From positions 79,457,224 to 79,521,223 of the forward strand of contig CM076259.1 in the NCBI GenBank assembly GCA_038380795.1: a stretch of DNA of 64,000 nucleotides. The letters are read 5' to 3'. The notes under the pieces were generated by a model, which saw only the letters and a list, made by a program, of their open reading frames with translations, was not told the DNA's origin and made no database searches. Below are positions 25,046-36,421 of the stretch, one piece after another. Both the position numbers and the translations under genes were made by a program. This DNA comes from Pyrocephalus nanus (Eukaryota; Chordata; Aves; Passeriformes; Tyrannidae). How positions within the stretch are numbered: the first letter of the stretch is position 1; the number at the start of each line of letters is the position of its first letter.

Positions 25046-26019
25046 AGGTAGATTTACTAATGACCAGCACCACGTAAAATTATATCCTGTTTTGGAGCAC
25101 TTGAAGAAGAACCAGACAAGTTCACTAGACACAGAAGCCTAAGGAGTATCTGCCCCGAGGAGATCACAAGACACTGCAAATAGTAACTACCATGTAAAAT
25201 ATGACATCTCACTTGTTTCCCCTTATCTTTTTCTCTTTGCTCTTCTCCCTTTTCAAATAAGGGTCAAAAATTTTCGAATTTACTTTCTGCAAGCCTAATT
25301 TTTAAACTTCCTGAAGTTGTAACTAGCCAGAGGAAAGTAGAAAAAGGAAGCAAGCGGCTACACAGAAAAAAAAATACAGTTATCCTATAAAGAAGGACAG
25401 ATGCTTCCACAGGGAATTATTGTGTAATAAATATCTATTTTTATACTGTTTACAGAATACTCTAATTTCTTATTAGGTGGGTTTGTGGTGGTTTTTTTTG
25501 TTGTTGGTTTGTTTAACAGGCTTGGAGGTGTAGTATCATCCAGAATAATTAATTGATTTGCAATACAGTACCTAGTATGTAAGAGTATGTTCTTGTTTCA
25601 GCAAAGGCTTCAGCATCTCTGATATTGACCATTTTTTCCCTAAATCCTTTAATCTACAAAGCGCTATTTTTATACAGAGGGCAAAAGTGTATGGTGGGAA
25701 CTCCAGTATACAGGGATTTTGTATTAATACTAGACCAACTAGGAACAGAACATGCACAATCGGATCACGATAATACATTTTAATTCTATTTAAAAGTGTC
25801 TCTAAAGAGATTCAGCTAAGACTCATTGGATTTTCTATCTGGTAATTTTTACAGAGCAGCAATTTCCTTACAACAGTTACAATTGCCTTAACTAATGCAA
25901 TTATACAGAGAGGTGGTTATGTTTTAAATTTAAAATTCACTGTAGTATTTTTGTATGCTGCTTTCCTTTTCCTTCCTTCTCAGAAGTGGACAAGACACGG
26001 TGCTGCCTTCCTTAAGAAC
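25046..26019. other. Upstream flank of the FGF14-1A promoter
   Basis: AT-rich spacer between the CpG island and the GC-rich RE1 patch. It has a short TG-rich run at about 25479-25515. No exon or repeat recognised. Confidence 0.5.
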
Positions 26020-26210
26020 TCTCCAGAGGGAAGCTGTCCTCCAAGTGCCGCCCCAGTGGGCCTCCCCCAGCCCCGGCCCTGGTCCCGTCCCCGTCCCCAT
26101 TCCCTCCCCGGTCCGTTCCTGTCTTCAGCACCACGGACAGCGGAGCAGAGGCGAGCAGCGGGTGGCAAAGGACATCCCGTGCCACCGCGGCGGAGCTGAC
26201 AAGACATGGC
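26020..26210. other. Small GC-rich patch around the RE1 element
   Basis: A GC-rich block with CCCCGTCC-type pyrimidine-rich runs (about 26060-26115) and several CpGs interrupts AT-rich DNA, 1 kb upstream of the main CpG island. It holds the RE1 element. No TATA box, splice site pair or recognisable exon is visible. It looks like a distal regulatory block of the FGF14-1A promoter. Confidence 0.55.
26124..26144 (+). promoter_or_regulatory. RE1/NRSE element (REST/NRSF binding site)
   Basis: The bases TTCAGCACCACGGACAGCG match the first 19 positions of the 21-bp RE1 consensus exactly. Only the last two positions differ (GA for CC). Both half-sites and the canonical spacing are intact. REST binds RE1 and silences neuronal genes in non-neuronal cells. 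The site is about 2.38 kb upstream of the FGF14-1A start codon, just outside the main CpG island, and FGF14 is a neuron-enriched gene. The match is read directly from the sequence. Binding and the link to FGF14 are inference. Confidence 0.88.
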
Positions 26211-29200
26211 CCAAAGTCAGCTCGACTTGGCTGCTGGCTTCAAACAAAAGAATGAATGAGAAGGAGTAGAGTGAAATAAAAGCTAACCACCCACTATCTT
26301 TCATATTCAAAGGAACTTAGGAGTAGAATATATACAGACAGACCTAACACTATCATGAGAATCTCTCTCCAAAAAGATATAGGTTCCACTTTCCCTTTTT
26401 GCTGGAGGGTCCTCTTTATATTATCCAAGGATGCTATGCTATATGCCATCTACTATTTTTCCTTTTCCTTAGTTTCCTTCAAATATTGGGCCTTTGCCAA
26501 AACACACTGGCATTTCTCAGTGACATGATGCTTGGGGTGATGGCAAAGAAAAGAAAGAAAGAAGGTGAAAACGGGCGGTATGCCTATAGACAAAGAGCAA
26601 TTGTATTTCTTACTCTAGAGATCAAAAACAATAGCTTCGTACTCACATCTCAGAAATGCAGAGCAGTTGTTTACAGCTTGAGGCTCTGCAAAGAAAACTC
26701 AAGAGAGCCATCTGGTGTCTTAACCTGTGATAAAATGTGTGCAGTTCTAGTCAAAGTGAAGGTTTTGCTAACAGATGGATTGTAGAAGTAGGAAAATATC
26801 GGCTACCTTAAAGACTAATAACTGTATAAGATTATGTATTTAGGACAAATGAAAATACCTTACATATGACATTTTTTTACATTAAAACAGGGTCCTATTT
26901 CTGATTAACAATACTGTGGATATGAAAACAAATGATTAAAAGCCGAAGTGGGTGAGCGGAGATTTTCAATACTTTCTATTCGCCCATCTGTTTGTTTCTA
27001 AGTGGTAATTTATTATGGATTTCAGGAGTTTTCTGAAACAAAAACATTTTAGAATCTATAAAATTGATTACTTGAATGAATTTTAGAGTAAAAAATTCAA
27101 CATATGTAAAGTGTGTATAAAATACTTGCATTATTATATACTAGGGCATATAATACCTACATAATAAGAACCATTATCATTCCTTAAATTTATTCTTTGT
27201 TGAATTATTGAGAGCAAACCATATACCATTTCAGATAATTTAACATGTAAATTACAACATGTATTTTCAGGCATTAATATTCAATATTAAAATTTACAAC
27301 ATTAATATTTGTGTATATGCATGTACTAGTGATACATAAAATGCTTTTATAAGGACTTCCTTATAGAAAAAATGGAATTGAAATCTTTTTAGTCTGTTCT
27401 AACCTAGACCCATTGACTCCAAAATTTACAGAGCTTAAAATGTCATCCTTATGCATTATGGGCTGTTCTATTTCTTTTTTCTTTCCTTTTTTTTTTTTTC
27501 CCCCACTTATATGTTTTGCATTAAGTTGGATAAAGTTACAAGCTGCAGAGTAACTTCTAGTCAATGCAGATATGAAAGTTCTACAGAGTTCTTCCTTTAA
27601 TAAGCCATTTAAATATAAACAAAAATATTTTTCTACCAGTATTTTCCCACCTATGCACACTTTGTCCTAATTTTCTCCTCCCAGATATCCTGAAACCATT
27701 CCTTATATCAAATCCAAGCCAAAATAAATCAAATAAACACCAAAGTTCTTACATATGTATATTTTATAGGAGTGTAAAATGTCAGATTATTACATTGCTT
27801 CTAAATGTGTAAGTTTCATGAGCTCTAGTGAAGTTTTTATAGCAATTCCTTGCCAACAGTAGGCCCACACAGCTTGTTTTTCCAGTTAAATACTTTAGAA
27901 TTTGATGAGTTAAAGTCAACCTATCCTGTATTCCAGAAATATTTAGTAAAATATTGTGAATCTAGAGATTCTTCCAGACCCTACAGAGTTGAAGGTTGTT
28001 TCATGTCTCTGAAAATATTGTGTTTTTTTTTTTTTTCTTTGGAAGATGTTGTGTGCTATATTTGCAAAAAAGATTAGTACCTTACTCCTTATACTTCCAT
28101 TCAAACTGGGGGTAAAGGTGCCAATTTAGGCCTACAATTGCAAGACATGCATAAAGGTACATCTAGACCACTGGGAAATGTGATAACATTCAAAGATGTG
28201 GCCTCTCAGGAGTGGAAAAAATACTTCTTTCTAAGTTGTGATGATTTAATCAAGCTTGTGGTGCTTTTGAAAAGACAGCAGACTGATTACCAGGGTGCTA
28301 TTTCTAAATAAAATTGGGATTCTGAACATTTGTTGGTTCTGATTAAAAAATTTCTTGAAGGTTGCTGGTAGCTTTGTTGTACCATAATCAAAATGTCTAA
28401 ATTCAAAGTACATACTAAAACACCTGCACTCCCACAGAATGATATCATAGGAAAATGTGATACAGGCCTACAAATAGGATTATTCATGTAATTGCAAACC
28501 GATATTTTCCCAAGGCACACAATGCGTTCGTATGTGGTGGGGTGGGTATTGGTAAGTAATAGTAACTTTCAATTCTTGTTTTAGTTTTCTTGGGGGACAA
28601 AGATGGAGTAAGAGAAACAACAATGACTTGAAGAAAATGAAACATATAATCTACTCTGTAGGCTGGTAAGCGTTTAAAAAAACTTAAATTAGAAAAACAT
28701 GTCAGCATAAAAGCTCATATTTGTCATGACCATACCTGTGTGAAAATATTAAAACATAGGTAAGAAATCCCTTTTCAGATAGTTTATGTGCATGCCATGC
28801 TTATAATAAGACTCGTATGCTTGTGCACTGAGCTTTTAATTAGGTCAGTTTTACATCTTCTTGTATAATAATCTGGGTATAATTCTCCTTAAAAGGTTTT
28901 GTTAACTTCTCAAAAGACAATGCACTGTGAAGCACTGAAATTTAAAATCTTTAACACCCTGAACACTTGATGCTCATTGATTAGAGTTTAGAGAACATTA
29001 AGAGCAAAGTTTATTAAACATGATATTATACTTCACAAAATTTGGAGACTTTGGATTTCTGTGCTTTCACACTGCTCTGCATCAAAAGCACTCAACTTTC
29101 AGTCTCAACATTTAGAATGCACTCAAGGAGCCAAAGTCATACCTATTAAAATCTACTGAATACATAGGAATTCCTGTGGAGTCACTTTTTTAAATAGGTC

Positions 29201-32200
29201 AGGTGAATCCCTTTAAGTAAGACAAAAGTAATCCTTCAATATGTTGTTCAGAGGACTGCCCATAATTTAGCCAGCCTCTTTGCAGGCTGTGACCTCACTT
29301 GACCTTATGTATCCAAGTCATAAGAAGAACAGTTAGAACATAATTAGTGCATATACAATAATAAATTAAAGCACCATGCAAGGAAGTCCTACATTAGACG
29401 ACTGGTTATAAAGAGAACTATCAAAACATAACCACTAATATGCATAACAGCTTGGGTGCTGCCTACAGCAGCTCAGAGCCGATGGCTTAGCTAGTGCAAC
29501 ATTTCCTCTGCATTGATTCTTTCACATATTACCTGGGATACATCTGTAACTCAAACGACTGAGTATGTTCATACAAGATATTGGCTTACTCTTTAGACAT
29601 TACATAGTTTCAGATTGCTTGGTTTTGCTTTCCTTTTTTGACTTCTCTTTCCCCATTCCCTCCCCAATGCTAAATTGCACCTATGTAGTAAGGAGTCTCA
29701 CAAATAGTGCTGTGCCAAGAAAAATATCTGCTTTAATTACTTCAGAATTCCATTTTTATTCCATTGGCTAACTCTTCATTCTTCGACAGGGGAAAAAAAG
29801 AAGTGATGGAGATTCTTAGTTGTTTTTTTTTTTTTTTTTTTTTTAAATTGATCTTTCAGCAAGATTATATGTATGATTACAGCTTCTAATTTTTAGCACA
29901 GCTCCTGTGACATCTTTCATGACTCTTCTTGGTTTTCACTCTATTTGTCCTCTACTTCTGATACCACTTCTTTTGAGAACAAAAGAAATCATCTGGGTCT
30001 ACAGGAGAATCTAAGAGTCTCCAGAATAGCTTGCCCAGGCCCCACATTTACTTCCAACAAGTCTCTTTTAAGCAACAGTTAAAACAACAGCGAGGAAAAA
30101 AAAATCAAGATCACTTTCTGGGAAAAATCTATAAAATAATTTAAAATTCATACATTGTGGTTTCTGCAGTAACATGTGTATTATTTTACCTTTGAAAATT
30201 AAATAGTGCCCTTAAAGAGAGGCCTTTAATAACTACAACAGAAACACATTGCCATTAATTTTGATCCCACTGAAGCTAATAGCAGATCTGCTTCAGACAA
30301 CGCTCTGGTGACACAAGCCAGAACAAGGACTTTCATTAAAGAAAAGGAAACACAAACACCACCCCCCATCTTTAGTCCACACAGCTGCAGAGAGCAGTTT
30401 AAGATTTAGAGGCCTAAAAACAGCGTGGAGAGCTTCTTCATTAACATGCACAGCTTAAGCCAACATCTGTTGTGTTTACTCATCTAGCCACAGCAGGACT
30501 TGTCTGTTTTGCCTGACTTCTGAAACATGCAACAGACTTTGCTATTATTCTCTCAAGTAACTGAAAGTCCCTGTAAGGTTAGTCTGCTTAATTTGGCTCT
30601 ACAGAAATAAAAGGAACGTTGTTGCTGAGGAATTTGGTCTCTACAGTGAATTTCCTCTGAAGTCATACAGCTGGCAGAGCATGTAAGCTGTTATACCTGT
30701 TTGAGAATACTCTCCAGTGAGGATTTCCTACTCCTAGAACATCTTTACTAGTGCGTTTCTTGATTTCCTTAGAACAGATATGAGAACACATGGCAATATG
30801 AGAAAAAAAATGTGCAATATTTCTGAACCTTAAGAACAAAGGAGGTGTCAGATTTTTACGATCTGAGAGCCAGAAGAAAAAGCACATTATGCCCATTACA
30901 GTAAAATGCTGAACAGACAAGACAGTATGTGCAGAGACATACACAAACAACTATCTTGAGAAACAGAAGAATGATTCACCTCAAATTACAACCAATAACC
31001 CTTTCAATACAAAAAGTGATTTTTATCAGTGGCAGGAAGAACTGGAGCATGTCTGCCCATGCAATTGCATGCGCATATGTGCATGCCCACACATACAAAC
31101 ACACCCACAATATCTCTTTGTTTCTTGGAAGAAAGAATGAAAGACACTCCCCGACAAATAATTTAGAAAAAATAATCTTGTTTTCTGCTATGTGACCTAA
31201 AATTGACACTGTAAGTTATCTGGCAAAAGAGCTTTTTGATAGTAATCTGTCTTTGTTTACAATTCCTCTACCATTTATTTTTAATTTACTTTTGTTTTGC
31301 AATCCCTTTTATACTACTTTTAAGATATTTTGTTCTTTTCTTTTTCTAAAGGGGAAGTAATACAGTATTTCTCTGAGTTCTGCTAATGGAGAAAGTAAGT
31401 CTCTGAACAAAGAAAATGTAGATATTCTGGTTAATGCCACATTCATCAATAGGGCAAGCCTTGATCTCCTCTGAGATGTATTCACACAGACACATTCCTT
31501 CCTTTGGGGTTCAGACACCACTAATTTTCTCTGAAAAAAAGTCACATACTGTGTTACCCCTTCCAATCAAACAGAAAATTCAGTGCATTGTCTACTATTT
31601 TTACTGAATGGAGTAAGTTGATGACAGATATAAATCTCTGCAAACAAGTATGCCTAGCTTCTTTTTAGTTAATCTAGATTTTCAGAAGTATCTGACATGC
31701 TAATATAGTTTATATTACCAAAGGAACAGACTTTTGACCTAAAGAAAAAAAAAAGAATTTGAGAACTTCTTCTCTGTCTTGTTACTTTTATGCTTTAGAA
31801 CATCATGACAAAGTTCATAGGCTTTGATTACTTTTTTTTTTTTTTTTAAACGTAACAGATATTCATGACATGAATACTACAAGTAATTTCAAATCCTTAA
31901 AAGAAATTGAATACCTTCTCATGTTACTGTGGTGATATTCCTGGCTATTAGTTCAAATACCAAAACATTTATTATTAATGGTAATAGCATAAATACAGTG
32001 ATCTGATTTTACAACACAAGCTTACAAAGTTACTAAGTTACAAAATATCTGACACTTAGGACTTAATTCATTGAACCCTTTCAACAGCATGTCTCTCTGA
32101 TCTGCAGTGCAATTATGTGATTTGCCAGCAGTGGACACTGTTTGTCTAGTTTTTCACAGATATATTGACTGAGAAATAGCATGCAACACATACTGGTAAA

Positions 32201-33563
32201 TTTTTCTTTTATTACTTGCACTGATGTAAGAAATTAGATTTATTTGTACCAGACAAAAGCTGAGAAAAAATTGCAAGGAAGGAATATTTTTCAACATCTG
32301 TGTAACACCAGACTGTACCTTTCTTTTAAAAACCCTATTATTTTAACATTACTTTAAAGTTAGAAATTAATGTAGCTAGTTGAAAGAGAGTTTTCATTCA
32401 TCTTAAAAATAGAAAAATCTAAGCATTAAAAAAAAAATCACAGATTTAATCCCAGATAATAAATATTACCCTAGGCACAGTTATAAGAGTAACTCATTAA
32501 GCTCCCCCTAAAATGCCTTTTATCTCTAATAGCATAATGCTCATTGTCTGCCTAATGTAGCTGAAAACTCAAAAATAGGACTCAATAGTCTGCTGCCAAC
32601 ATGTGTACACAGGACACCCACGAAGTCTACCATAACTAGGCTTTTTGTCATATGAAAAGTCACTTGTATATACTGATAGGATCATCTTAGATCAGCCTAA
32701 GACTGTTATGAAATTGTCTCCCAGAAAGCTGTGAACTTCAGAAAGGTTGGAGAGCTAGCTTCTAGCTGGCTATATTTCAATCTTTGAGAACCTGGAGTAT
32801 CAATTTTGTCAGCCCACTTATTCACAGTCTTTTATTATATGGGCAAAAGTGACTTAGAAGCATCAGTCAGTGCATGAATCCAGTCAAAACAGAATACTTG
32901 GACTAAACTGAGAGAAATTTCCTTACAGACACATCAGCTCTTAAACCTTCTCAGCCTTGAATACCAGTAGGCAAAACTCTGTCCCTTCCCATAGCCACTT
33001 TTCCCAAGCTGTCCACCTTAAAATTGAACTTTTTACTGTGAACATGATTGTTCTTCCAACTCAGTCCTTGGGACACATTTATTACCAGAAATCTCTAAGC
33101 ATCCCTTGCATTGCTCTTCTGTGTTCAATAAATTTTGTATTTAAATAAATAAAGTTAAATTAAAATTTATCACCAAGTCTCATAGTTTTTGACTTATTTC
33201 CAGCTTTACTTTAAGCACTATGGAAACTTGCTTTAGCTACAGATGTAGGAAGGAAGAGCTAAATTAATATCAGGAAACAGCTTGATGAGTGGATCTTTGA
33301 TGCAATCCAAACTGTGCTCAGTAAATAATAAATGAGTGGTTCTGGCTATGTTAGACTGATAAGGAGGAACAGAAGTCATTAGAAATGGAACAATCTGGCA
33401 GCCAAATTGTCGTTGTGAACCTTGGCTCCTTGACTAATATTCTCTCTCTAGAAACAAAGCAATCCTTTCTGGGCCTTAAAGCTCAAAGATACACAATCTA
33501 TATATCATATTTTATTGTAAAGGAAGAAAGAAATCTTAAAATTACCATTTCGGTTTTCCACAT
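26211..33563. other. Noncoding, probably intron of the FGF14-1B transcript
   Basis: AT-rich, with T tracts at 27489, 28022, 29823 and 31831. No transposon body or exon is recognisable. Its intronic status rests on the mammalian FGF14 layout, where exon 1B is far upstream of 1A. Confidence 0.5.
29823..29844 (+). repeat. Oligo-T tract
   Basis: 22 T in a row. On the transcript strand it is oligo-A, with no recognisable element attached. Confidence 0.85.
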
Positions 33564-33952
33564 TGTCCTGGGTTACACAAAAATTCTGGTATTCACCTTT
33601 TGTTTTCTCCAAATCTGCCTTTTTTGGCTTTAAAGAGACTGAACTGCTGGTGATTAAGGACTCAGACTTTCAACCACCTGCAGTTACTGCCCAGGTGCTG
33701 TAAGAGACTGGACTATTGGTGCTCATGGCTCAATCAGCAGTGTGCTTTACTAACAGTGTGCAGAGAGGCCACCAAGGCCAGGTGCTGAAGGCATGAACAT
33801 CCAACACCTCAGGCTACAACTTGACTTGGTCTGGTGGGAGGGATTTGGGAAGTTTCTCCTCACTGGGTGGTTTAATCCAGTTGTATCAAAATTGTTATAA
33901 GCTTTTCTCTTGGTAAAGAGTTATATCTGGGTCTATTTGGTCTCTCTCTCAT
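33564..33952 (+). mobile_element. Possible degraded LTR fossil
   Basis: The block starts TGTCCTGGGTTA, a start seen in some avian LTRs. It is richer in GC than its surroundings and holds a diverged direct repeat (33633-33652 and 33702-33721, AAGAGACTG core). It ends in a TC-rich stretch (GGTCTCTCTCTCA). No target-site duplication or firm 3' CA end is visible. It could also be unique sequence, so confidence is low. Confidence 0.35.
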
Positions 33953-36083
33953 AATAGTATATGAGGAAAATGCCAGAAAAGTTATATTTTTTATTTTAGA
34001 AGAAAAAAAAAATTCTGAGTATTATATAGTTACCAATCAACATATCTGATCTTACTGAAATGCAAATCTGTATCATAACTTATACAGCAAAGTTAGAGCA
34101 AATATTTTAGCAATTTCAATTATACTAAAAACTTTAAGAATAAAGAAGAAGGAGTAATGTAATTTCTAAGGAACGATAAGGATATTGCTCAAAGAGAAGC
34201 CTTGCTGTGCCTTTTTTTGATCCTCTCCAAACAAAAATTAGGACCTTTTTTTCTCATATAAAAATTAGAAAAGACTACTGGATTTGCTGGGCAAATCCCA
34301 TTCATAAGACTGTTACCTTAACATGAATTGTCGGAGAGTTTCAGTTAACAGGGATCTTTGCAGTGGTATTGAGCACCCTATATGTAGATGCATTTATTCA
34401 ACACAAGTTCTGTGTTGCCAAATGCAAGACCTCAGTCTTCTTTCACTGGCTCTGAAAGTAGCCTTTAGATTCATAAGCCTAATTCTGCTGGTTTGAAATA
34501 CTCTTCTGGTGGTTCAAACACTGTCAAGTATTTAAGTTCCTATAGGGGATAATACCACCAACAACAACAAAAAAAACCCCTGAGATAAGCTTTTTAGAAA
34601 AGAAATTTTCAAAGGTATTAAAAAAGTTATCAGCTTTCAGTACTTAATAAGTCATTGTTTGAACTAAGCTTTCTGTATTTCAGCATCAGCTGAAATATCC
34701 TGGATTTCCTATTTTTCCCTTTTTATAATGCTCATGCTCATCTCTTTAGGCCATTTAATTTTTTTCACAAAAGGCAACAAGAATGCTAATTAAAAGATGA
34801 TGTGAAACAGTTCTCATGTGAGACACTGAAACATTATAAATTATCAGGGATTACCAAATTTCATGTATTCAATTATATCTGCTGGAACTTTAATATTGTG
34901 TATGGTAGCTCTGATCATTTCTCCTGGTTATTCAGTGATGCTGAAACATCCCAAGACAGATCTCCCTTCTCTTCTCAATACACTTACTGAATGTTCTAAC
35001 ATATTAACAAACTCTAGTAAACATGTACTTTGTTACATACAGGGGCTCCCATTGTGATCTCATCCTTGAAAATAATTAGAGATTTATTATCTAGCTAACA
35101 GAAATTAACAGTAGTGTTGGCATCTATTCTCTTTTTGTTAAGAGCTGCTTATTTCTTCCACTATTTCTCTGCAGATGAGTGGGAAGATAATTGTTAATGA
35201 TGGGCTTTTTGGGTGTGAGTGAGGAAGTGGAATGAAAGCATTAGTCCCAGCTTGCAGGATAGCTTGAGAGAGGAAAGAAAAGAATCAGCCATTTTCACAT
35301 ACTCTGAATCTTAAAGAATACTTCCATTTTAAAGCCTTTTGTATTAAAATACTATATAATTAATTGTCCTTTTGTATGTGCTTGATGCTAGTTTTATTCA
35401 TTAAACTAAGTCAACTATTAAAAAATCTTGATGCAGTTCTGCCACAAAATTAAACATTATACCTTATTTACTTGAGACACAAGAGCCAAGTTCATTCCTT
35501 CTAACCATTAGAAAGTATTGATATTGCCTTAGTTAAAATGAATTTTAACTTTATTTTAATTTAAAGGCAAGACAGAGATACTGCCCTGTTCGGGGTTGCT
35601 CTGCTCCAGATGAACACAGAAGTGCAAGGAAAAAGTTCCTCTATTTTTCCCAAATCTCCGTTTGGATACTCAGTTTTCAAATGGAAATTACTGACAACAA
35701 ACTGACTTTTCCTAAAACATATTTTTTCTGTCCCTTTTTTTCTGTTTGGTGGACAGCACCATTGATCCTCCTCTTACTCTGTTCCATTCCTTTGGCTTTG
35801 CTAACTTTGTCACGCTACTAAAAAATCCCAATCTCTGCACATTGTCAAGATTCAGTCTGTGTTATTTCTGATTTTTTAATTAATTTGCTTTGGATCCCTT
35901 ATAATCAAATCCTATGCTCTCCTTTGTGTCAGAGCTTTCCTTTGGATAATGCTGAAGTCCTCCCATAGTGTTATAACTGATGACTATCATCTGTGTGGTT
36001 TGGAGGAGGCTCTGACACTGCTCAGTGCATGCAGTATCTAGTGCAAGGACTGAACCCCTGCAACAGCTATGATAAGAAAAAGG
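33953..36083. other. Noncoding, AT-rich
   Basis: Nothing recognisable between the possible LTR fossil and the solo LTR. Confidence 0.5.
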
Positions 36084-36152
36084 CTCCAGTGTGGGAAATG
36101 AGGAGGATGTATCCCTGAGCAGCATAGCTCAGGAATGGTTAATAGATAAGGG

Positions 36153-36213
36153 TCACTGAGAAAGTAGAATGTTTTTTGAACTATCACTGAGAAAGTAGAA
36201 TGTTTTTTGAACT
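36153..36213 (+). repeat. 31-bp direct duplication in U3 of the solo LTR
   Basis: A 31-base unit starting TCACTGAGAAAGTAGAATG is present twice in immediate tandem (36153-36183, 36184-36213), virtually identical. U3 duplications of this kind often double enhancer sites in retroviral LTRs. Confidence 0.92.
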
Positions 36214-36334
36214 GCACTGGAGATAAAAAGAAGGGCTGCACAGTAGAAATAGCTATACGCATAGGTAAGCGAGTTTAAAGGCCAACCAATCCTGAGCTTA
36301 GCTTTTGCAATATGTATGAGCTTATTAAATGCAT

Positions 36335-36341
36335 TATAAAA
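36335..36341 (+). promoter_or_regulatory. TATA box of solo LTR
   Basis: TATAAAA about 24 bases before the LTR's AATAAA signal, within the only plausible promoter position of this LTR. Confidence 0.6.
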
Positions 36342-36421
36342 ATGACTGTCTGATAAACAATAAACGAACGCACTTATTGATCGCGAGGTCGTTGTGTCGT
36401 TCCTCCGTCCCCACACTCCAG

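Larger units (their letters stand above)
36090..36415 (+). mobile_element. Solo LTR, class II (ERVK/alpharetrovirus-like)
   Basis: A complete 326-bp LTR with perfect inverted ends TGTGGG...CCCACA. It is bounded by an exact 6-bp target-site duplication, CTCCAG, at 36084-36089 and 36416-36421. A 6-bp duplication fits alpha/betaretrovirus-type integrases. TATAAAA lies at 36335-36341 and AATAAA at 36359-36364. This close TATA-to-AATAAACG layout resembles avian alpharetroviral LTRs. No internal sequence remains, so it arose by recombination between the two LTRs of a provirus. Confidence 0.93.

Noticed and set aside
24771..25142. 123-codon plus-strand open frame at the island edge
   Set aside because: No recognisable protein; most of it lies in the CpG island with a GC-rich start. 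There is no evidence of splicing or conservation.
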